DNA of 64,000 bases. Origin: Flavobacteriaceae bacterium. Lineage in GTDB: Bacteria > Bacteroidota > Bacteroidia > Flavobacteriales > Flavobacteriaceae. The first letter of the stretch is position 1, and each line of letters starts with the position of its first letter. Where the stretch lies: contig JAQWFW010000016.1 of the NCBI GenBank assembly GCA_029238515.1, positions 38,257-102,256 on the forward strand, in the 5' to 3' direction. A program made the translations under genes and the position numbers. Under the pieces are notes generated by a model that saw nothing but the letters and a program-made list of their open reading frames with translations, had not been told where the DNA came from and did no database searches. Shown here piece by piece: positions 51,913-60,638 of this stretch.

Positions 51913-51926
51913 TTCCACGTGAAACA
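51911..51926. promoter_or_regulatory. parS-like ParB-binding site 2
   Basis: TGTTCCACGTGAAACA, one base from a perfect palindrome. It is identical to a well-known parS variant and differs from site 1 in one base. It ends immediately before the ATG at 51928. Translating the overlap in frame gives the spurious peptide MFHVKH, a known mark of parS sites at the 5' ends of misannotated genes. Confidence 0.85.
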
Positions 51927-51927
51927 C

Positions 51928-52794
51928 ATGATCAAAAACAACACTTTATTTTTAAAAACAAAGGACTTTTCTGTAAGCGGAGAAGTTTTTGAGCTGCACC
52001 AAAATGATGCGTGTGACTTTTTAGAAACATTACCTAGGCCATTAAAACAAGATTTACCTTCTTATTATAATAGCAGTCAGTATGTATCTCACCAAACAAG
52101 CAAACGTAATTTATTTGATTGGGTTTATTTTTTGGTGCGCTGGCTTACACTCAAGAAAAAGATAAAATTAATTTCTAGGTTTTCTTTTGAGCGCCAAACA
52201 CTTTTGGATTACGGTGCAGGTGTTGGCTATTTTGTTCGGTCAACTCGGAGCGCTGGCTGGGAAAGTATCGGTATCGAATCCTCTGTCGAGGCGCGTAAAG
52301 CGGCCAATTTAATTCTTCAGAACTCCATTTTTGACGAAAGTCATACAAAAAAATTAAAATCAAAAAGCCAATCTATTATTTCTCTTTGGCATGTTTTGGA
52401 ACACCTTCCAGACTTCAAACAAAACATTAAAGAGTTTGATCGATTGTTATCACAAGACGGCCGACTGATAGTTGCTGTACCAAATTTTAAAAGCTATGAT
52501 GCACAATATTTTAAGAATTTTTGGGCTGCTTATGATGTTCCTAGACATTTGTGGCATTTTTCACCTAAGTCTATTGTTCGTTTATTTTATGAATTTGGAT
52601 TTGAATTAGAATCAACTCACCCCATGCGTTTTGATGCTTACTACGTAAGTCTATTGTCTACAAAATATAAATACGGAAAGATGAGCATTTCAAAAGCATT
52701 CTGGGTTGGTTTTCAATCAAACCTACGTGCAAAACGTTCAGGACACTATTCGTCATTGATTTATGTGTTCAAACGTAAAAAAAACCTAATTTAA
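51928..52794 (+). CDS. class I SAM-dependent methyltransferase
   Basis: 288 residues from the ATG at 51928; an in-frame TTG at 51910 would start inside the parS-like site and is rejected. The SAM-binding motif is LDYGAGVGYFVRSTRSAG with the acidic GIESSVEARKAA behind it. The post-I block is IISLWHVLEHLPDF and the core ends with LIVAVPNFKSYD, as in Methyltransf_23 proteins. An N-terminal region of about 90 residues (CDFLETLPRPLKQDLPSYYN) is common in Bacteroidota versions. Substrate unknown. It sits 36 bp after mnmG and is separated from it by the parS-like site. Confidence 0.85.
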   Translation: MIKNNTLFLKTKDFSVSGEVFELHQNDACDFLETLPRPLKQDLPSYYNSSQYVSHQTSKRNLFDWVYFLVRWLTLKKKIKLISRFSFERQTLLDYGAGVGYFVRSTRSAGWESIGIESSVEARKAANLILQNSIFDESHTKKLKSKSQSIISLWHVLEHLPDFKQNIKEFDRLLSQDGRLIVAVPNFKSYDAQYFKNFWAAYDVPRHLWHFSPKSIVRLFYEFGFELESTHPMRFDAYYVSLLSTKYKYGKMSISKAFWVGFQSNLRAKRSGHYSSLIYVFKRKKNLI

Positions 52795-52944
52795 GCCCCT
52801 CTGGCGGACGATATCAATTCTGACAACAAGATTTATAGCGCTAAAATTCTGTCTTGTTTAAAAGCTACTGAAATAATCAAAAAGCGATAACTTAAATAGA
52901 TCAAAAAAACAAAAACAATAGATTTGTCTTATTGCTTTTATTTT

Positions 52945-54063
52945 TTATTTTTTATGAAGTAGTCTGGTAAGTTTTATGGATAAATCTGTCAGCACAATTT
53001 TTCCATTTGCATTTCGCTCAATGTGATAAATTGCGCTTTCAATTTCAGTACAAATGTGTTCAATATTTTGTGCATCGACAAAATGCGCAAACTTTTCTAA
53101 TGAAAAAGTTTTGTCTGCAATTTCAAAATGAACCAAATCCAAAGCGCCATAATTTACCATCAGTGCTTGTCTAAAAAACTCCAAACTGTAGTTTAAAAAT
53201 TGTTTTTCCATTTCTCGTCCTAACTTTGCAACCACCTCACTCCAGGACATGAGCTTGTTGATTGCTTTTTTATTAGACTTTGCTTGAAATGCGGTCCTAA
53301 CCCATTCGATAAAAAGTTTTTCAAATTGAATTTTATCACCCTCTTGGTCAATAAGTTTTAGTGCAGTACTGAGGTTTCCTTCTGCACGATGAGCAATTTG
53401 CTTTGCAGACCCTTCATCAATATTTTGAAGCTGGATTAGTGCGTTTGTGATTTGCTGTTCCGAAAGCGGGTGTAAGTGAACAGATTGACATCTAGACTGG
53501 ATTGTTTGCAAAAGCATATCCTCTTGTTCTGTAATGAGAATAATACACGTCTTTTCATTGGGCTCTTCAAACCATTTTAGTAGTTTATTAGCACAAGTAG
53601 AATTCATTTTTTCCGCATGCCAAATAATCAATACTTTGTTGCCACCTCCAAACGATTTCAATGCTAAGGTTTTGATAATAGCATGCGCCTCATCTCTCGT
53701 GATTAATCCTTGCTTATTCCCCGCATTAATCGCATCATACCAATCATTAAGTGTTCCGTATGCATTGTGTGTTACAAATTCCCTCCACTCTTTCATATAA
53801 TCTTTGGAAATAAGAGTAGTGCTTGATTTTTCTTTTTTTACAACAGGAAAGAAAAAATGAATATCTGGATTTTCCAATGGATTGACTTTTTGTCCAGGAT
53901 TTTCGGACTCAATCAAATATGAAGCATAGGCGATTGCTAAAGGCAATGCACCTAAACCATCTTTTCCAACAAAGAGTTGTGCATGAGGAGCACGACCAGA
54001 CTGGATGTTTTGTTGTAGAAATGATTTCAGATGTTCTTGTCCAATTATATCCTCAAAAGTCAT
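52945..54063 (-). CDS. holB: DNA polymerase III delta' subunit
   Basis: 372 residues. Clamp-loader delta' subunit. The start is MTFEDIIGQEHLKSFLQQNI followed by GRAPHAQLFVGKDGLG. The Walker A position reads VGKDGLGALPLA without the GKT lysine-threonine, as expected for delta', which does not hydrolyse ATP. No cysteine zinc cluster is seen, in contrast to many delta' proteins. The later block VLIIWHAEKMNSTCANKLLK followed by WFEEPNEKTC corresponds to Walker B/sensor 1 (TLLKTLEEPP-like). Pol III role is inferred from family. A 163-bp gap separates it from the divergent pgk. Confidence 0.88.
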   Translation of the reverse strand: MTFEDIIGQEHLKSFLQQNIQSGRAPHAQLFVGKDGLGALPLAIAYASYLIESENPGQKVNPLENPDIHFFFPVVKKEKSSTTLISKDYMKEWREFVTHNAYGTLNDWYDAINAGNKQGLITRDEAHAIIKTLALKSFGGGNKVLIIWHAEKMNSTCANKLLKWFEEPNEKTCIILITEQEDMLLQTIQSRCQSVHLHPLSEQQITNALIQLQNIDEGSAKQIAHRAEGNLSTALKLIDQEGDKIQFEKLFIEWVRTAFQAKSNKKAINKLMSWSEVVAKLGREMEKQFLNYSLEFFRQALMVNYGALDLVHFEIADKTFSLEKFAHFVDAQNIEHICTEIESAIYHIERNANGKIVLTDLSIKLTRLLHKK

Positions 54064-54176
54064 CTTACAAATATAATTTATTTAAACCAAAGAATGTGTT
54101 TTAACGTGTCTTCATCAAAAAATATTTTCGCTTTAATTTTTAAGAAATCCCATTTTATCCACTCTAAAGAAATATG

Positions 54177-54184
54177 TACCTTTG
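54177..54184 (+). promoter_or_regulatory. candidate -7 box for pgk
   Basis: TACCTTTG matches TAnnTTTG, 42 bases before the pgk ATG at 54227. A TTTTATCC stretch sits near -33 without the usual TTG. Confidence 0.4.
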
Positions 54185-54226
54185 GGCTTTAAAAAATTTA
54201 CATAACCAACCAAAAGATTACGATAC

Positions 54227-55414
54227 ATGAGCACATTGAAAGAGTTTAATTTTAAAAACCAAAAAGCACTTATTCGCGTTGACTTTAATGTTCCATTAGA
54301 TGAGCATTTAAAAGTTACAGACGATACAAGAATTCAATCTGCAAAAAAGACAATTCTTAAAGTTTTGGAAGATGGTGGTAGCTGTATTTTAATGTCACAT
54401 TTGGGGCGTCCTAAAGCAAATGAACCAGAATTTTCTTTAAAAAATATCGTTTCTACTTTGGAAGATATTTTAGGGGTAAGTGTTTTGTTTTCAACTAATT
54501 GTGTTGGTACTGAAACTGTTCAGATGGCAAAGGAATTACGGCCTGGACAAGTTTTGTTACTTGAAAATTTACGCTACCACAGTGAAGAAAAAGAAGGCAG
54601 TGTGTCGTTTGCAAAAGCGCTATCTGAACTTGGAGATATTTACATTAATGACGCTTTTGGAACAGCCCACAGAGCACATGCCTCTACCAGTGTAATTGCT
54701 CAATTTTTCCCACTAAAAAAATGTTTCGGTTTTCTTCTAGAACAAGAGATTATAAGCATTGATAAAGTCATGACGTCTGGAGAAAAACCAGTCTTAGCTA
54801 TATTAGGCGGCGCCAAAGTATCTTCAAAAATCACAATCATTGAGAATATTTTAGACAAAGTCGATCATCTTATTATCGGTGGCGGTATGTCGTTTACATT
54901 CATAAAAGCACAAGGCGGATCTATTGGTGACTCTATTTGTGAAGACGATAAGATGGAATTAGCGCTGGAGATTTTAAAATCTGCTAAAGAAAAAAGTGTT
55001 CAAGTACACCTCCCTGTTGATGTTTTAGCAGCAGACGATTTTAGTAATTCTGCCAACACACAAGTAGTCGATATAGCAAGTATTCCAACCAATTGGCAAG
55101 GACTAGATTGTGGACCAAAAACCAAAGCCATTTTTCATGATGTTGTACAACAATGCAAAACAATTTTGTGGAACGGACCGTTGGGTGTTTTTGAGTTAGA
55201 TACATTTTCTACAGGAACAAAAGCATTAGGAGATTCAATTGCAGAAGCTACGAAAAACGGAGCTTTTTCGTTAGTTGGTGGTGGAGATTCTGTAGCGGCA
55301 GTAAAGCAATTTGGTTTTGAAAACAAAGTAAGTTATGTAAGCACTGGAGGTGGTGCAATGCTAGAAAGCTTAGAAGGGAAAACCCTACCAGGGATTGCAG
55401 CAATTAATGAATAA
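54227..55414 (+). CDS. pgk: phosphoglycerate kinase
   Basis: 395 residues, normal length. Glycolytic transfer of phosphate from 1,3-bisphosphoglycerate to ADP. Substrate motifs RVDFNVPLDEHLKVTDDTRI and MSHLGRPKANEPEFSL, the middle block NDAFGTAHRAHAS, nucleotide-binding LAILGGAKVSSKI and ILWNGPLGVFE, and the final GGGDSVAAVKQFG and STGGGAMLESLEGK. The LysM transglycosylase gene follows by 13 bp, so the two may share a transcript. Confidence 0.97.
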   Translation: MSTLKEFNFKNQKALIRVDFNVPLDEHLKVTDDTRIQSAKKTILKVLEDGGSCILMSHLGRPKANEPEFSLKNIVSTLEDILGVSVLFSTNCVGTETVQMAKELRPGQVLLLENLRYHSEEKEGSVSFAKALSELGDIYINDAFGTAHRAHASTSVIAQFFPLKKCFGFLLEQEIISIDKVMTSGEKPVLAILGGAKVSSKITIIENILDKVDHLIIGGGMSFTFIKAQGGSIGDSICEDDKMELALEILKSAKEKSVQVHLPVDVLAADDFSNSANTQVVDIASIPTNWQGLDCGPKTKAIFHDVVQQCKTILWNGPLGVFELDTFSTGTKALGDSIAEATKNGAFSLVGGGDSVAAVKQFGFENKVSYVSTGGGAMLESLEGKTLPGIAAINE

Positions 55415-55427
55415 ACAACACTAAAAG

Positions 55428-56909
55428 ATGCTCAGATTTTCGGCTTTTTTATTATTTATTTTATTAAATAGTACTTTTTCTATAGCACAAAATGCTAAAA
55501 AAGCCAACAATAGGATAAGCATTGATACTACCGCAATTGAACTCGAGGATTACAAATCTGCAGTGCTTTTTGACGCCGCACTTCAAGCAGAGTTTTTTGA
55601 CGATACAGAACACAATTCTATATTCAATAACCCCAACGAAGACTTAACTCGCGCGGTTAACTCTTCTGAGCTAAATACAGACACATTAAAATCACGTCTT
55701 GAGCAACTTGATGCCAAAACCCCTTTTCATATTAGTTATAACCCGGCCTTAGAGACTATAATCAGAAAGAATCTTAAACAACGAAAGGATCTTTATGAGC
55801 AGCTGATGAAATTAAGCCAATATTATTTTCCACTTTTTGAAGAAGTTTTTGATAGTGAAGGTATTCCGCTGGAAATCAAATACTTATCCATTGTAGAGTC
55901 GGGGTTAAACCCCAAAGCTAAATCAAGAGTTGGCGCAACAGGTCTTTGGCAATTTATGTTTTCTACGGGGAAATATTATAATTTGGAAGTGAGCAGCTAT
56001 GTAGACGAGCGCTCCGACCCTGTTCGATCAACAATTGCAGCAGCGCAGTACCTCAAGGCATTATTTAAAGTGTTTAAGGATTGGGATTTGGCATTGGCCG
56101 CCTATAATTCTGGTCCCGGCAATGTAACAAAAGCCATACGACGCTCTGGAGGGTATACAAATTATTGGAATATTCGTCCTTTTTTGCCGCGCGAAACAGC
56201 AGGATATTTGCCCGCCTTTCTGGCTACTATGTATCTTTTTGAGTATGCGGAACAGCACGGCTTTGATGTGCCAAGTCATCAAGATTCAATTACCAAAACA
56301 GATACTGTACATGTAAAAAATACGATTAGTTTAAAACAAGTAAGTGAAGTTATAAATGTGGATTTGAATACTTTAAAGTTTTTGAATCCTTCTTACAAAC
56401 TTGGAATAGTACCTTTTATAAAAGACAAAAATTATGCCTTGAGACTGCCCTCAGAAGACGTTGGCCCATTTGTGAGTAACGAAGAGGCAATATACACTTA
56501 TGCAAAAGAAGCATTTGATCAACGCGAAAAACCACTCCCAAAGTTTTTTAATTTAGATACTAAAATCAGATACAAAGTAAAGCCAGGCGACTATTTAGGA
56601 AAAATTGCCAATAAATTTGGTGTGCGTGTCAGTCAAATCAAACAATGGAACGGATTGCGCTCCGACCAACTCAAAGCAGGAAGCCGCCTTACAATTTTTA
56701 CAAGAAATCCACAGCCCCAATCGCTTCAAAATCTTTCTAAAAGCAGCAAAAGATCAAACAATGAAGTTGTCTATGAGGTGCGACAAGGGGATTCTCTTTG
56801 GAGTATTTCAAAAAAATATTCTGATGTTTCTGTTGAAAATTTACAAAAATGGAACGGTATTAGTGGTGATGAACTAAAACCAGGAATGAAATTAATCATT
56901 TCTAAGTAA
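55428..56909 (+). CDS. membrane-bound lytic transglycosylase with SLT and two LysM domains (MltD-like)
   Basis: 493 residues. Signal peptide about 1-20 (ending FSIAQN). The SLT domain lies at about 140-270: IEIKYLSIVESGLNPKAKS-type text with catalytic Glu157, GATGLWQFM, and the AYNSGPGNVTKAI block. Two LysM peptidoglycan-binding domains sit at about 383-428 (IRYKVKPGDYLGKIANKFGV) and 447-492 (VVYEVRQGDSLWSISKKYSD). It cleaves glycan strands in the periplasm. 13 bp after pgk; DUF4837 follows 13 bp later. Confidence 0.93.
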   Translation: MLRFSAFLLFILLNSTFSIAQNAKKANNRISIDTTAIELEDYKSAVLFDAALQAEFFDDTEHNSIFNNPNEDLTRAVNSSELNTDTLKSRLEQLDAKTPFHISYNPALETIIRKNLKQRKDLYEQLMKLSQYYFPLFEEVFDSEGIPLEIKYLSIVESGLNPKAKSRVGATGLWQFMFSTGKYYNLEVSSYVDERSDPVRSTIAAAQYLKALFKVFKDWDLALAAYNSGPGNVTKAIRRSGGYTNYWNIRPFLPRETAGYLPAFLATMYLFEYAEQHGFDVPSHQDSITKTDTVHVKNTISLKQVSEVINVDLNTLKFLNPSYKLGIVPFIKDKNYALRLPSEDVGPFVSNEEAIYTYAKEAFDQREKPLPKFFNLDTKIRYKVKPGDYLGKIANKFGVRVSQIKQWNGLRSDQLKAGSRLTIFTRNPQPQSLQNLSKSSKRSNNEVVYEVRQGDSLWSISKKYSDVSVENLQKWNGISGDELKPGMKLIISK

Positions 56910-56922
56910 AATAACCCATAGT

Positions 56923-57897
56923 ATGAGGGCACTAATAAAATTAATTATCATAAGCATGACTTTTTTGTCGTGTAAGGACGATACAGCCAAAAAAGTATAT
57001 AAACCGGATTCTTCCGGAAATATAAACAATCTTTTGGTAGTTGTAGATAACGATTTATGGAACACAAGTGTAGGTGATGCCATCAGGAACCAAATTGGTG
57101 CAGAGGTGTATGGGCTACCACAAGTGGAGCCACAATTTGACTTGCGTCAAGTACCGCCAGTCGTTTTTTCAGATTTCGTTCGAATGAATAGAACAGTTCT
57201 AAAAATACAACACTCTAATGAAAGTGACATAAAATTTTACACTGATCCTTACGCATCTCCACAAAAAATGGCTGTTGTGAGCGGGCCTACACAACAAGCT
57301 TTGAAGGCATTAATAGAACAAAATGCCCCTAGAATAATCCAAGCATTTAAAAAGGTTGAATTAGAAGAAAAACAAAGACGGATAAAGAAATCATTGTTTA
57401 ATTCAAGCGCATTAAAGGCCACTTTAGGGATCAACCTTAATCTCTCTTCTGTCTATAGAATTGCAAAGAAGGAAGACGATTTTTTTTGGATACGTCGCGA
57501 CACAAAAACAGGCATCATAAGTTTGTTGGCCTACAGCGTTCCATTTCAAGATTTTGAGACGCTTGATTTGTTCTCACAGCGCGTTATTCAGTTAAGGGAT
57601 TCGGTTGCCAAACAACACATACCAGGCCCAACGCAGGGGAATTTTATGACCACCGAAATGGCGTATACTCCATTTTCAAAGCTTACTGAAATAGCCGATA
57701 CTAAGGTTTTGGAAACTAGGAGCTTGTGGAAAGTAGAAGGAGCATTTATGTCTGGGCCTTTTATCAATTATTCTTTTTTGGACCAAAAGAACAATAGAAT
57801 ACTAGTATTAGAGGGTTTTGTTTATGCACCTTCGGAAGCAAAAAGAGATTATATTTTTGAACTGGAATCTATTATCAAATCAATAACAATTCAATAA
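56923..57897 (+). CDS. DUF4837 family lipoprotein
   Basis: 324 residues. Lipobox with Cys17 (MTFLSCKDD) indicates a lipid-anchored protein. I recognise the Bacteroidota DUF4837 family by INNLLVVVDNDLWNTSVGDA, RQVPPVVFSDFVRMNRTVLK and the middle EKQRRIKKSLFNSSALKATL. Function unknown. 13 bp after the transglycosylase gene, with which it is probably co-transcribed. Its TAA at 57895-57897 runs directly into the terminator of tatA. Confidence 0.85.
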   Translation: MRALIKLIIISMTFLSCKDDTAKKVYKPDSSGNINNLLVVVDNDLWNTSVGDAIRNQIGAEVYGLPQVEPQFDLRQVPPVVFSDFVRMNRTVLKIQHSNESDIKFYTDPYASPQKMAVVSGPTQQALKALIEQNAPRIIQAFKKVELEEKQRRIKKSLFNSSALKATLGINLNLSSVYRIAKKEDDFFWIRRDTKTGIISLLAYSVPFQDFETLDLFSQRVIQLRDSVAKQHIPGPTQGNFMTTEMAYTPFSKLTEIADTKVLETRSLWKVEGAFMSGPFINYSFLDQKNNRILVLEGFVYAPSEAKRDYIFELESIIKSITIQ

Positions 57898-57919
57898 AAA
57901 AAACCCAGAAAAATCTGGG
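57896..57919 (-). terminator. rho-independent terminator of tatA
   Basis: On the minus strand CCCAGA-TTTT-TCTGGG followed by a run of eight T (plus strand 57904-57919 for the stem, A-run before it). The stem lies just downstream of the tatA stop and meets the end of the DUF4837 gene. Confidence 0.7.
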
Positions 57920-57925
57920 ATATGC

Positions 57926-58114
57926 TTATTTTTTTTCTTCGTCTTTTTTATCGTCTTCGTCCTCTTGACTCGCTTTTTTAAATTCTTTTATTCCGCCACC
58001 TAAACCTCTCATAAGTTCAGGGATTTTTTTCCCACCAAAAAGTAAAAGTACAGCAAGAACGACAAGGACAATTTGCATTGGGCCAAAAGCCAAGGGTAGT
58101 ATATTCAGATCCAT
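57926..58114 (-). CDS. tatA: twin-arginine translocase subunit TatA/TatE
   Basis: 62 residues from the ATG at 58114, an internal Met of a longer frame to 58153. Opening [20 protein letters not shown] gives an N-out membrane helix (about 10-25) followed by the hinge [20 protein letters not shown] and a charged tail [12 protein letters not shown]. This is the TatA signature (FGGKKLPEL-like). Forms the Tat protein-export channel with TatC, which is not adjacent. Followed by its own terminator. Confidence 0.92.
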   Translation of the reverse strand: MDLNILPLAFGPMQIVLVVLAVLLLFGGKKIPELMRGLGGGIKEFKKASQEDEDDKKDEEKK

Positions 58115-58230
58115 AATAGTTGTATTTATAAAAGCAAAGTTAAGAATTATCAATTAATAAAAATACGAAATCAAAATATTAGTGATAGAGTTCTGTAGCA
58201 GTCGTACAATTTTTATTTAATTTTGTTGTG

Positions 58231-59109
58231 ATGAAGTATTCAAAGACATCTGAAAAATCACGTAAAAAGAAATTAACCAAAAAGTTATTACACAAATACA
58301 GATTGGTTGTTCTGAACGAAGACACTTTTGAAGAACGTTTTGCCATGAAGCTGACACGACTCAACGTCTTTGTTTTTGGCTCTTTATTTGCACTCCTACT
58401 TATAGGATTTACAACGATTTTCATAGCATTTACTCCAATACGCGAGTATATTCCTGGGTACACCTCTCCAACGCTACAAAAGCAGGCCATTGCATTGGAA
58501 CAAAGAACAGACTCTTTGCTAAGCGTAACAAGAATGAATGATCGCTACATGAAGTCTATCAAAGATGTATTGAGTGGAGAAGCGTCTTCAGCAACAATCA
58601 ACAAGGACTCTATTTATGCCGAATTGGCAGCTGAAGTCGACCCCCAAGCCCTCAATCCCTCACGCGCAGATTCAATACTAAGAGAAAAAGTAGATAACGA
58701 AGACAAATACAATCTTTTTGAGTCTGCGAGATCAGTTAAAAATTTCGTTTTTTTCCCCCCAGTAAAAGGCACAGTAAGTGCTGGGTTTAACCTCGAAGCA
58801 CAACATTATGCTGTGGATGTTGTTGTTCCAAAAAACACCCCTATCAAAGCTGCAGCCGACGGGCGAGTGATTTTAGCATCTTGGACATCAGATTCGGGGT
58901 ATGTTATTGTCATTGATCACGGCAATCAATTACTTTCGGCATACAAACACAATTCTTCACTCACAAAAGAGCAAGGAGATTTTGTAAAAGCAAGAGAAGT
59001 CATAGCAATCTCAGGGTCTTCAGGAGAACTGAGTACAGGCCCCCATTTGCATTTTGAATTATGGAACGACGGCGACCCAATAGACCCTGCTGCATTTATA
59101 GATTTTTAG
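58231..59109 (+). CDS. M23 family metallopeptidase, membrane anchored
   Basis: 292 residues from the ATG at 58231 (a GTG lies one codon earlier). A basic N-terminus, one membrane helix (about 45-67, LNVFVFGSLFALLLIGFTTI) and a helical linker, then the LytM/M23 domain at about 175-285. Zinc ligands His192 and Asp196 (HYAVD) and the terminal GPHLHFELW (His272, His274) are present, although the canonical HxGxD glycine is Ala. The YKH contact is also retained. Peptidoglycan hydrolase or regulator. The GH3 gene follows after 10 bp. Confidence 0.9.
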   Translation: MKYSKTSEKSRKKKLTKKLLHKYRLVVLNEDTFEERFAMKLTRLNVFVFGSLFALLLIGFTTIFIAFTPIREYIPGYTSPTLQKQAIALEQRTDSLLSVTRMNDRYMKSIKDVLSGEASSATINKDSIYAELAAEVDPQALNPSRADSILREKVDNEDKYNLFESARSVKNFVFFPPVKGTVSAGFNLEAQHYAVDVVVPKNTPIKAAADGRVILASWTSDSGYVIVIDHGNQLLSAYKHNSSLTKEQGDFVKAREVIAISGSSGELSTGPHLHFELWNDGDPIDPAAFIDF

Positions 59110-59119
59110 TATTAAAAAA

Positions 59120-60622
59120 ATGACATCAATAAAATCCTTTTTTGCCAAGATATTTGCGGCACACATTTCTAAGAAAATTAGTCAGTGGGCCTCCAACCCT
59201 ATTGAAACTCAACACAAAGTTTTTGAACATTTGATAGATTCAGCCAAAGACACCGCATTTGGGCGAGATCACCAATTTAGTACGATAAAAAGCCATGAAG
59301 ATTTCGTAAAAAATGTCCCTGTTCGAGACTATGAACACCTTAAATTCTATGTTGACCAGGTGGTTGATGGCGCACCAAACATTTTATGGCCAGGAAAACC
59401 ACTTTATTTTGCTAAAACATCAGGAACAACTTCTGGCGCTAAATACATTCCAATCACAGCACCTTCCATTAAAGCTCAAGTCGAAGCATCGCGGAATGCG
59501 ATTTTGATGTACATCAACGAAACAGGGAATTCAGGATTTGTAGACGGGAAATGGATTTTTTTGCAAGGGAGTCCAGTTTTAAGCGAAAAAAATGGTATCA
59601 AACTCGGCCGTCTTTCGGGGATTTCAGCACATTATGTCCCGTCATATTTACTTAAAAATAGAATGCCAAGCTGGGAGACGAATTGTATTGACGATTGGGA
59701 AACCAAAGTTGATGCGATTGTCGAAGAAACACTTCAAGAAAATATGACAGCTATTGCTGGGATACCTTCTTGGGTTCAAATGTATTTTGAAAAACTCATA
59801 GAGCAAAAACAAGAAAAAGTAGGGGAAATTTTTAAGAATTTTAGTCTATTTATTTTTGGTGGCGTAAACTTTGAGCCGTACCGATCAAAATTTGAAAATT
59901 TAATCGGCAGAAAGGTCGATAGTGTAGAGCTTTATCCTGCCAGTGAAGGGTTTTTCGCCTTTCAAGACCGCCAAAATGAAAAGGGCATGTTATTGCAGTT
60001 AAATTCTGGCATTTTTTATGAATTCATTGAAGCAGACTCTTTTTTTGAGGATAACCCTAAACGAATAACATTGAAAGACGTACAAAAGGGTGTCAATTAT
60101 GTTATTATCATCTCTACAAACGCAGGTCTTTGGGCTTATAATATTGGTGACACGGTACAATTCACATCACTTTCGCCATTCAGAATTATTGTAAGTGGAC
60201 GCATCAAGCATTTTATCTCTGCTTTTGGAGAACATGTTATTGCAAAAGAAGTTGATCATGCACTCATCGAAGCAGTAAAGGCATCCGACGCTCAAGTGAC
60301 GGAGTATACTGTTGCCCCACAAATTACACCAAAAGAAGGGCTGCCCTATCATGAATGGTTTATTGAATTTGAAAAAGAACCAAAAGATATGGTACAATTC
60401 ATTCAACACATTGATGCAGCTCTTCAAGAACAAAACAGCTATTATAAAGACCTCATAAAAGGCAAAGTTTTACAACAACTTCAGATTACAAAAGTCAAGA
60501 AGGGTGGATTTAAAACATACATGAAAACTATAGGAAAATTAGGAGGGCAAAACAAAACACCACGCTTGTCCAATGATCGCAAGATTGCCGATAGTCTTGA
60601 AAGGCATAATCTCATCAAATAA
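59120..60622 (+). CDS. GH3-family adenylating protein (auxin-responsive GH3-like)
   Basis: 500 residues of the GH3/JAR1 family of acyl-adenylate-forming enzymes. Family blocks include YFAKTSGTTSGAKYIPIT (phosphate-binding), FGGVNFEPYRSKFENLIGRK, VELYPASEGFFAFQDR (adenylate site) and NIGDTVQFTSLSPFRIIVSG. In plants these enzymes conjugate amino acids to plant hormones; bacterial members have no known substrate. The C-terminal domain ends with LPYHEWFIEF and a lysine-rich NKTPRLSNDRKIADS. It lies 10 bp after the M23 gene and 16 bp before the DUF6909-like gene. Confidence 0.88.
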   Translation: MTSIKSFFAKIFAAHISKKISQWASNPIETQHKVFEHLIDSAKDTAFGRDHQFSTIKSHEDFVKNVPVRDYEHLKFYVDQVVDGAPNILWPGKPLYFAKTSGTTSGAKYIPITAPSIKAQVEASRNAILMYINETGNSGFVDGKWIFLQGSPVLSEKNGIKLGRLSGISAHYVPSYLLKNRMPSWETNCIDDWETKVDAIVEETLQENMTAIAGIPSWVQMYFEKLIEQKQEKVGEIFKNFSLFIFGGVNFEPYRSKFENLIGRKVDSVELYPASEGFFAFQDRQNEKGMLLQLNSGIFYEFIEADSFFEDNPKRITLKDVQKGVNYVIIISTNAGLWAYNIGDTVQFTSLSPFRIIVSGRIKHFISAFGEHVIAKEVDHALIEAVKASDAQVTEYTVAPQITPKEGLPYHEWFIEFEKEPKDMVQFIQHIDAALQEQNSYYKDLIKGKVLQQLQITKVKKGGFKTYMKTIGKLGGQNKTPRLSNDRKIADSLERHNLIK

Positions 60623-60638
60623 TGTATCTTTGCTCTTG

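Noticed and set aside
51910..51927. In-frame TTG start giving an N-terminal MFHVKH for the methyltransferase
   Set aside because: These codons are the parS-like site read in frame. The ATG at 51928 is the better start.
54155..54163. DnaA box-like TTATCCACT upstream of pgk
   Set aside because: A single near-match in AT-rich DNA with no second box; expected by chance.
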